From NCBI GenBank assembly GCA_001801825.1, contig MGYR01000145.1:11168-16983 (forward strand): a DNA stretch of 5,816 bases. Direction: 5' to 3'. This document shows positions 1 to 4,324 of the stretch, in pieces. The DNA comes from Gammaproteobacteria bacterium RIFCSPLOWO2_02_FULL_56_15. Lineage in GTDB: Bacteria; Pseudomonadota; Gammaproteobacteria; Eutrophobiales; Eutrophobiaceae. Under the pieces are notes generated by a model. The model did no database searches and was not told the DNA's origin. It saw only the letters and a list, made by a program, of their open reading frames with translations. Both the position numbers and the translations under genes were made by a program. Every line of letters begins with the position of its first letter. Position 1 is the first letter of the stretch.

Positions 1-569
1 AGGTCCTGCAATAGACCAGTAGCCATCCGGGTGACGTCTTCTTCCTGCCATATGACTTCATAAATTTCGATTTCTTCTTTTTTCCCCTTGATAGGCGCCC
101 GGTCCACAAAACGACTGCCCGCCCGCCGCGCGGGTGATAACAGGTCGAGCGTAGATTGTGTGGTGATAATCTGACCACCTTTGGCTTGGGCCGCCATCCT
201 GGCGGCAACATTTACTGCATCGCCAAAGACATCCCCACCTTCCATGATCGCGGGGCCGTAATGGAAACCCACCCTGATTTGTATCGCGGTATGAGTGGCG
301 ATGCTTCCTTCTGTCACGTCAACGTCCAAAGCTTCATGCATATCACAGGCGGCGTTTGCTGCATCATCCGCCGTTTGGAATGTACACATAATCTCATCGC
401 CGATCGTTTTTATAACGGTTCCTTTATATTCTGCAGTTACTCGGCTCAGTGTATCCAGACAAGTGGCTATCTTGCTGCGTGCTGTTGCATCTCCCAAAGT
501 CTCGAATAATTTCGTACTGCCGCTGACATCGGCAAATAGGATTGCCATATTTAATGTTTTGGGACTCAT
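1..569 (-). CDS. Class III adenylate cyclase, N-terminal part (C-terminus beyond window)
   Basis: Reading leftwards from ATG at 569, an open frame of 189 codons runs off the left edge without a stop. The product is a cytosolic class III nucleotidyl cyclase catalytic domain that starts almost at residue 1, with no membrane segment or signal peptide. The expected catalytic residues are visible: metal-binding Asp14 in FADVSGST and Asp58 in KTIGDE, purine-selecting Lys54 and Asp113 (in GGDVFG), and transition-state Asn120 and Arg124 in NVAAR. From family knowledge, the Lys/Asp pair favours ATP, so cAMP is the likely product. The start is chosen because in-frame TGA codons lie about 50 bases upstream and no other in-frame ATG intervenes; the ribosome site is weak. 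Similar proteobacterial proteins often carry a C-terminal FHA domain, but that part is outside the window and cannot be judged. It diverges from the chaperone gene at 910. The family call is sure; the cyclic nucleotide made is inferred. Confidence 0.93.
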   Translation of the reverse strand, partial: MSPKTLNMAILFADVSGSTKLFETLGDATARSKIATCLDTLSRVTAEYKGTVIKTIGDEIMCTFQTADDAANAACDMHEALDVDVTEGSIATHTAIQIRVGFHYGPAIMEGGDVFGDAVNVAARMAAQAKGGQIITTQSTLDLLSPARRAGSRFVDRAPIKGKKEEIEIYEVIWQEEDVTRMATGLLQD

Positions 570-605
570 GTTTCTATCATATCCAGGGGCCGGATAAACT
601 AATTG

Positions 606-635
606 ATAATCGATAAATCATAGTCATAAAGTCAA
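606..635 (-). promoter_or_regulatory. Candidate sigma-70 promoter for the cyclase gene
   Basis: On the minus strand, TTGACT (635-630) is followed after 18 bases by GATTAT (611-606), about 37 bases before the cyclase ATG. The -35 box matches the consensus at five of six positions and the -10 box at four of six. The position is right for a short leader, but the -10 is weak, so this is a tentative call. Confidence 0.3.
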
Positions 636-739
636 ATTCACACGCTGTCGGATATTCCATGAGGCCTGTTAGGTACGCTGCTTTCCTCTAAACGTGGGGC
701 CCCGGTTTGATCATCTGTAGTAGCGATAACATACTACTG

Positions 740-768
740 TTGAAATTATAGCTACGCTCAATTATATA
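740..768 (+). promoter_or_regulatory. Candidate sigma-70 promoter for the parvulin lipoprotein gene
   Basis: TTGAAA (740-745) is followed after exactly 17 bases by TATATA (763-768). The -35 box differs from TTGACA at one position, the spacing is ideal and the -10 is acceptable. It would give a leader of roughly 135 bases before the start at 910. A second possible -10, a perfect TATAAT at 813-818, lies closer to the gene but has only a poor -35 (TTCCTA, 18-base spacing). Either or both could be used. Confidence 0.4.
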
Positions 769-909
769 ACCAGCATCATACCTCATTATTCCTAAAGGGA
801 AAATCCTGATTCTATAATAGTTAGATGTACCACTATTGTCGAAGTCGGACCATCTCTGTAGGATATTCACGGGCCAAACAGGATTATGACACATACGGGT
901 GAATTACTC

Positions 910-1911
910 GTGAGCAAGACCATGGAAAAATATTGTAGCTACTTGATTCTCTCATTGATGCTGCTCGTAGGCTGTGATCGTGCAGACGACGCGCCAGTAG
1001 CTGGCAGCGGTCAAACGCATGTGGAAAGTGGCCAGCAAAACACCGAGGATACCCAGCAGGCATCGCCATCCACGGAAACTGCATCGATAGTACTCCGGGT
1101 TGAAGAATTACAGAAGGTATTTGATAACGTAAACCCGCGACAGAAAGAGGAATACCTCAAGGATCCAGAGGCGTTTGCAGGCTTTGTGAAACAGGAAACC
1201 GCTGCACTTTCCCTGAGCGCAGCAGCCAGGGCAAATAAGATACATGAAGATCAGAACGTGGTTTTCCTGATGCAGCGCATGGGGGAAAATGTCCTTCGCG
1301 AAGCCTATCTAAATCGTCTCATGGCCGAAAAAATACCTGGTGATTTCCCGACTGCGGATCAGGTTCGAGAGTATTATGAAAGTAACCGCAACCAGTTCGT
1401 ACTTGAGGACCGTTTACATGTCTGGCAGATATTTCTCAAGGTGGAGGATCCTTCGGATAATGAAGAAATCAAACGCCAACAAACCCTGGCCGGGAAAATT
1501 ACCGAAGAAATTCGCTCCGCCAAGATTGATTTCGGGGTTGCGGCACTGCAGTATTCGCAACACGATCCCAGCCGTTTAAATGGCGGTTATATGGGGTTTT
1601 TGAAATTCTCCGATATGAGACCTGGGCTTGGTGAGGTATTGCGGAGTTTGGCGGAAGGGGCAGTCAGCGATCCCATCCTTAACGATGAGGGTATCCATAT
1701 ACTCAGGCGTGGAGTACTGATCCCCAGGCAGGAATTAAAGTTGGAACAGATTGAGTCCGAGGTCAGGGATCTGCTAGAGAAACAGGCCAATGCCCAGCTA
1801 CGCCAGGCGATTTTCAACAAGGCAACCGAAAGTTATCCAGTCGTAGTGAATGATGAGGATATAGAGACCTGGCGTAAACAGTTGTTGAATGTGGGGGATT
1901 CGGAAGAATAA
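910..1911 (+). CDS. Parvulin-type peptidyl-prolyl isomerase / SurA-like periplasmic chaperone lipoprotein
   Basis: This 333-residue protein probably assists folding or transit of exported proteins in the periplasm. It begins with a lipoprotein signal peptide ending in the lipobox LVGC; lipidated Cys22 is followed by Asp. Residues about 23-60 are a Gln/Thr/Ser-rich tether. Residues about 60-165 are helical and charged, like the SurA N-terminal chaperone region. A parvulin (PpiC) fold follows at about 168-270, with NGGYMGF near 224-230 and GIHIL near 261-265. A helical C-terminus follows. The first parvulin His (usual HIL strand) is replaced by Gln173 in VWQIFL, whereas the second, His263, is kept, so isomerase activity may be weak. 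I chose GTG 910 because GGTGA lies 7 bases upstream and the signal peptide is then of normal length; ATG 922 and ATG 886 are in-frame alternatives. It lies upstream of tpsB on the same strand. Par27 of Bordetella is a known parvulin that binds FHA, so a TPS role is plausible but inferred. Confidence 0.85.
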   Translation: MSKTMEKYCSYLILSLMLLVGCDRADDAPVAGSGQTHVESGQQNTEDTQQASPSTETASIVLRVEELQKVFDNVNPRQKEEYLKDPEAFAGFVKQETAALSLSAAARANKIHEDQNVVFLMQRMGENVLREAYLNRLMAEKIPGDFPTADQVREYYESNRNQFVLEDRLHVWQIFLKVEDPSDNEEIKRQQTLAGKITEEIRSAKIDFGVAALQYSQHDPSRLNGGYMGFLKFSDMRPGLGEVLRSLAEGAVSDPILNDEGIHILRRGVLIPRQELKLEQIESEVRDLLEKQANAQLRQAIFNKATESYPVVVNDEDIETWRKQLLNVGDSEE

Positions 1912-1912
1912 G

Positions 1913-2023
1913 GTGGATCCCGACCCGGTTAGTGGGTGTTTGAACCCTGATTCTTTACCTGCAAAAGATGATGGAAGTCTGCAGCGTTATCTACAAGCTT
2001 ATGGCGAGGCAAATCCCTACTGA
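1913..2023 (+). CDS. Possible small ORF, 36 residues, unknown function
   Basis: A GTG at 1913, two bases after the chaperone stop, opens a 36-codon frame ending in TGA at 2021. GGAAG (1902-1906) lies six bases before it and could serve as a ribosome site. The peptide is hydrophilic, with an Asp/Pro-rich start and a more helical second half (LQRYLQAYGE), and has no signal peptide or membrane segment. It is in the +1 frame relative to the chaperone gene. An in-frame ATG at 1889 would instead overlap that gene's end. I recognise no family. It could be a real coupled peptide, the decayed end of a longer C-terminus cut off by a frameshift, or chance. Confidence 0.2.
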   Translation: MDPDPVSGCLNPDSLPAKDDGSLQRYLQAYGEANPY

Positions 2024-2101
2024 CTCTACGCCACATTTAAAATAATTAATAATATCAGTAGATAAGAGAGATTTTTTCTGATGGTTTCTGTGTAAATATT
2101 C

Positions 2102-2131
2102 TTTACTTGTTTCAGTGCTTACTGATATATT
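2102..2131 (+). promoter_or_regulatory. Candidate extended -10 promoter for tpsB
   Basis: TTTACT (2102-2107) and TATATT (2126-2131) are 18 bases apart, and the -10 is preceded by TG one base away (2123-2124), forming an extended -10 element. The -10 matches TATAAT at five of six positions and the -35 at four of six. A start near 2138 would leave a leader of about 130 bases ahead of tpsB. This suggests that tpsB can be transcribed independently of the chaperone gene. Confidence 0.45.
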
Positions 2132-2149
2132 TGCATGAAGATTTCGATG

Positions 2150-2162
2150 TTTATGTCATAAA
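2150..2162. repeat. 13-bp palindrome in the tpsB leader
   Basis: TTTATG, one T, then CATAAA form a perfect inverted repeat about 12 bases past the predicted tpsB transcription start. The position suits a repressor operator. The regulator cannot be named from the sequence, and such AT-rich palindromes can arise by chance. Confidence 0.3.
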
Positions 2163-2270
2163 TGTTGTAAATTTGCCTTATCAAGGTTTCAAAGGTGCTG
2201 GGTGCAGATACGCAACTGATTGATACGAAGACAAAATTTAAGATCAAGTCTGTGTTCGAGAGATAGGGGG

Positions 2271-4127
2271 ATGGGGACAAACAATCACAAGCTGGTGCGC
2301 TGGTTACTATTTCTATACATTCTCTTTACAGTTGATGCATATGCCCAACTGGACATTCCCGACTCCGCCCGCCCTGGCGCGGTAAGACCTGAGGAAACCG
2401 GTCGCCCGGTGACCCCTGACACACGAGCCATTCCGCAACTGGAAATTCCTGCAGTGATCGATCGACCCTTCGAAACTGATGAGGGGGATCGAGTGGTTGT
2501 GGAACAATTTCGATTACTGGATGGTAGGAATATTGAGGATCTGGAGATCAGTCTGAACGAGATTCAAGCGCTGCTCGATTCACAGATCGGGGAACATCCG
2601 GAGGGTTTTGCCATTGGTCAACTGGAAGATGTGGCGGAGCTTGTAACTCGCTACTACCGGGAGCGCGGGCTGATCCTGGCGCAGGCAGTGGTTCCGGTCC
2701 AGACAGTCCGTGGTGGCGTGGTCGATATTCAGATCTACGAAGGGAAGCTGGACAGGGTGCTTACTGAAGGCAATGAGTATTTCTCCACCGATGTTCTCGA
2801 AAGACCCTTCAAAAAGCTGGTGGGGAAACCGGTAACCAACAAGGAAATCGAATCGGCCCTGCTCACTCTTACTGATTACCCCGGGCTCAGTGTCTTTGGC
2901 GTATTCCAGCCTGGCCGTCAGATCGGCACTGCTGACATCGTGCTGCGGGTACAGGAAGAGAAGAAATACGATGTCTCCCTGCGAGCCGACAACCACGGTC
3001 TGCAAGATACCGGTCGGGCGCGGTTCCGGCCGGTGGTGGAGTGGAACAACCCCACCCGCGGCTCAGATCGTCTGTCGGTGACCATGCAGCAGACCTACAA
3101 GCCAAAGAACAACACCTTCTATGCCATTGACTATGAGCGATTCATGCCCTTCGGTACACGCTTTTCAGCAGCCTACAACACCAATGAGTTTGATGTCGGA
3201 GGTAAATTGAAGGCTCAGGGAATTAATGGTGTAACAAAAGAAATGGGCATAGGTCTCGAGAAACGGTGGGTACGAAGCAGGCAATATAACCTGTCCTCGG
3301 AGGTGTCCCTGTATCACAAGACCTCCAAGACCTTCCAGCAGAAAGTAAATCTCTCTGCCCATGACCAACTGTCCGTGGTGGGTGTTGGACTAACCTTCGA
3401 TAACGTGGATATCCGTTTCAAGGGTATCAATTTCCTCGAACTGGAGTATAGCCATGGCTTCAATAATTTTCTCGGTTCCATGGGTTCCGATGGAGATTAC
3501 CAAGCTGCATTACAGAGGTCACGTGATGATTCCGATAACTTTGATCCGCCGGCGCGTCCTGGCCGGCAGGGTAATGCGAACGTAGGTAGGGCTTACGCCT
3601 CCGGACAATTCTCCAAGATCTTCGCCAGCGCCATGCGTCTCCAGACTCTCCCTTGGAGTTTTAACCTGCTGGCCCGCGCGGAATTCCAGTGGTCGGATGA
3701 TCTCCTGGTCCCCATGGAGCAATATTCCGTGGGCGGACCGGACAACGTACGCGCACATCCCCAGTCCGAACTGTTGCTGGATCGCGCATTATTCGGTTCG
3801 GTTGAACTGACCCATCCCGTCCCGTTTATCACAAATAAAGCAGCCTTTGCCGATCGCACCTGGGGTGAACTCGTGTCGTTGGGAGTTTTTTATGACCATG
3901 CCATCGGCCGTCTGAATAAGCCCATAAGCATCGTCCCAAACCAGAACATTCTGGTTGGCGTTCCCAAGAGTTATGCCAACTTCAAGGGTCTGGGTTTCCA
4001 AGGGCAACTGATTTTACAAGGCACCTTGGAATCAAGGCTGATATTCGCCTGGCCCATGGGCGGGTCCTATCCGCCTGCAAACCAACGTGACCCGCAGATC
4101 TGGGGCGATTTCACCTACAGGTTCTGA
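2271..4127 (+). CDS. TpsB two-partner secretion transporter (ShlB/FhaC/HecB family)
   Basis: This complete 618-residue outer-membrane protein should secrete the TpsA encoded next to it. A Sec signal peptide of 25 residues ends at AYA before Gln26. A short proline-rich linker (26-72) follows. POTRA domain 1 spans about 73-158, including the typical YYRERG and ILAQAVVP segments and a closing IYEGK. POTRA domain 2 spans about 159-229. Residues 230-618 form the 16-stranded beta-barrel, ending in TYRF with the C-terminal Phe expected of barrel proteins. The conserved L6-loop region reads GGPDNVRAHPQSE, with VRAH at 493-496 in place of VRGY/VRGF; the key Arg494 is kept. A hydrophilic Asp/Arg/Pro-rich stretch at about 404-437 is probably a surface loop. 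The mature protein has no cysteine. ATG 2271 is chosen because GAGAGA lies seven bases upstream and the signal peptide then starts properly. An in-frame TTG at 2220 would add 17 residues that do not fit a signal peptide. tpsA follows after 193 bases. Confidence 0.95.
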   Translation: MGTNNHKLVRWLLFLYILFTVDAYAQLDIPDSARPGAVRPEETGRPVTPDTRAIPQLEIPAVIDRPFETDEGDRVVVEQFRLLDGRNIEDLEISLNEIQALLDSQIGEHPEGFAIGQLEDVAELVTRYYRERGLILAQAVVPVQTVRGGVVDIQIYEGKLDRVLTEGNEYFSTDVLERPFKKLVGKPVTNKEIESALLTLTDYPGLSVFGVFQPGRQIGTADIVLRVQEEKKYDVSLRADNHGLQDTGRARFRPVVEWNNPTRGSDRLSVTMQQTYKPKNNTFYAIDYERFMPFGTRFSAAYNTNEFDVGGKLKAQGINGVTKEMGIGLEKRWVRSRQYNLSSEVSLYHKTSKTFQQKVNLSAHDQLSVVGVGLTFDNVDIRFKGINFLELEYSHGFNNFLGSMGSDGDYQAALQRSRDDSDNFDPPARPGRQGNANVGRAYASGQFSKIFASAMRLQTLPWSFNLLARAEFQWSDDLLVPMEQYSVGGPDNVRAHPQSELLLDRALFGSVELTHPVPFITNKAAFADRTWGELVSLGVFYDHAIGRLNKPISIVPNQNILVGVPKSYANFKGLGFQGQLILQGTLESRLIFAWPMGGSYPPANQRDPQIWGDFTYRF

Positions 4128-4130
4128 AAT

Positions 4131-4193
4131 CCTGCGATTGGTTAACAGGAATTCCGAGTCCTGTGTAATGAATTGCGTTATGAACCTGTTAAC
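4131..4193. repeat. Long inverted repeat with competing inner hairpin after tpsB
   Basis: GTTAACAGG (4141-4149) and CCTGTTAAC (4185-4193) are perfect 9-bp inverted arms 35 bases apart. Inside them, CAGGA (4146-4150) can pair instead with TCCTG (4159-4163), and a further CCTG at 4131-4134 could also compete for the same bases. No T-run follows, so this does not resemble a standard terminator. It may be an operator pair or an RNA structure that sets the ratio of tpsB to tpsA message. Confidence 0.45.
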
Positions 4194-4200
4194 TAACTGA

Positions 4201-4257
4201 TTGTTATTGAAAATGACGGAAACATTCCATACTGAGAACCAGTTCTCGGAATAACAA
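4201..4257. repeat. Nested inverted repeats upstream of tpsA
   Basis: TTGTTATT (4201-4208) and AATAACAA (4250-4257) are perfect 8-bp arms. Between them GAGAAC-CA-GTTCTC (4234-4247) is a perfect 6-bp palindrome flanked by ATTCC (4224-4228) and GGAAT (4248-4252), which pair around a 5-base bulge. A third pairing, GGAA (4218-4221) with TTCC (4225-4228), excludes the second. The palindrome lies where the -35 of the adjacent TATAAT would be, so it could be an operator or a DNA/RNA switch. Confidence 0.45.
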
Positions 4258-4258
4258 G

Positions 4259-4264
4259 TATAAT
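4259..4264 (+). promoter_or_regulatory. Candidate -10 element (TATAAT) for tpsA
   Basis: A perfect TATAAT lies 56 bases before the tpsA start. No acceptable -35 is found at 16-18 bases upstream, where the sequence is GAACCA or its neighbours and the palindrome described separately is located. This would fit an activator-dependent promoter. It may equally be a chance hexamer, with tpsA transcribed from the tpsB promoter. Confidence 0.35.
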
Positions 4265-4291
4265 CCTGTTACTAACGGCTGGTTTCATGGC

Positions 4292-4324
4292 ATGAGTGCA
4301 ACCGCAGAGGCAATCGATGTATGA
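4292..4324 (+). other. Possible 10-codon leader ORF overlapping the tpsA start
   Basis: An ATG at 4292 opens a frame of ten codons (MSATAEAIDV) whose TGA stop at 4322-4324 overlaps the tpsA ATG as ATGA. That geometry is typical of translational coupling. No good ribosome site precedes it, and short frames of this size are common by chance. AGAGG at 4306-4310, inside this frame, is the probable ribosome site of tpsA. Confidence 0.2.

Larger units (their letters stand above)
570..909. other. Divergent intergenic region
   Basis: About 340 bases without a convincing gene separate the leftward cyclase from the rightward parvulin lipoprotein. The region is mostly AT-rich and holds candidate promoters for both directions, listed separately. 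A perfect GGGGCCCC palindrome sits at 696-703 inside an imperfect symmetrical stretch, but no T-run follows it on either strand, so it does not look like an intrinsic terminator. A short leftward open frame at 688-894 has no ribosome site and no protein-like features, so I did not call it. Confidence 0.6.
1912..2270. other. AT-rich intergenic region upstream of tpsB
   Basis: The 359 bases between the chaperone stop and the tpsB start hold a possible 36-codon ORF in the first third (listed separately), then a very AT-rich tract (13 G/C in the 60 bases 2041-2100 by hand count). A candidate promoter and a 13-bp palindrome follow in the last third. TTTCTG is repeated at 2075-2080 and 2085-2090, exactly ten bases apart. 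No intrinsic terminator with a clear stem and T-run was found after the chaperone gene, so read-through into tpsB is possible. Confidence 0.55.
4185..4276 (+). repeat. Direct repeat CCTGTTA(A)CTAAC, two copies
   Basis: CCTGTTAACTAAC at 4185-4197 recurs as CCTGTTACTAAC at 4265-4276, differing by one deleted A. The first copy starts 80 bases before the second. With the inverted copy at 4141-4149, the core CCTGTTA(A)C appears three times between tpsB and tpsA. One copy lies just past the TATAAT at 4259-4264. Such an arrangement fits binding sites for a transcription regulator, but no regulator is encoded in the window. Confidence 0.45.

Noticed and set aside
156..597. Rightward frames of 117 and 100 codons over the cyclase region
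   Set aside because: The opposite strand encodes a clear cyclase with all catalytic residues; these frames have no recognisable features.
688..894. Leftward 68-codon frame in the divergent intergenic region
   Set aside because: No ribosome site, no recognisable domain, and it runs across the candidate promoters for the chaperone gene.
1931..1950. GGGT ... ACCC hairpin after the chaperone gene as a terminator
   Set aside because: The stem is only 4 bp and no T-run follows it.
1971..2045. 24-codon frame from ATG 1971
   Set aside because: It has no ribosome site, and the overlapping GTG 1913 frame looks more protein-like; both are weak.
2580..3005. Leftward 141-codon frame inside tpsB
   Set aside because: It is antisense to the two POTRA domains, has no ribosome site and resembles no family.
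4288..4300. Possible sigma-54 promoter (TGG ... TGC) upstream of tpsA
   Set aside because: The distance from GG to GC is 9 bases instead of 12, which is too short for a -24/-12 promoter.
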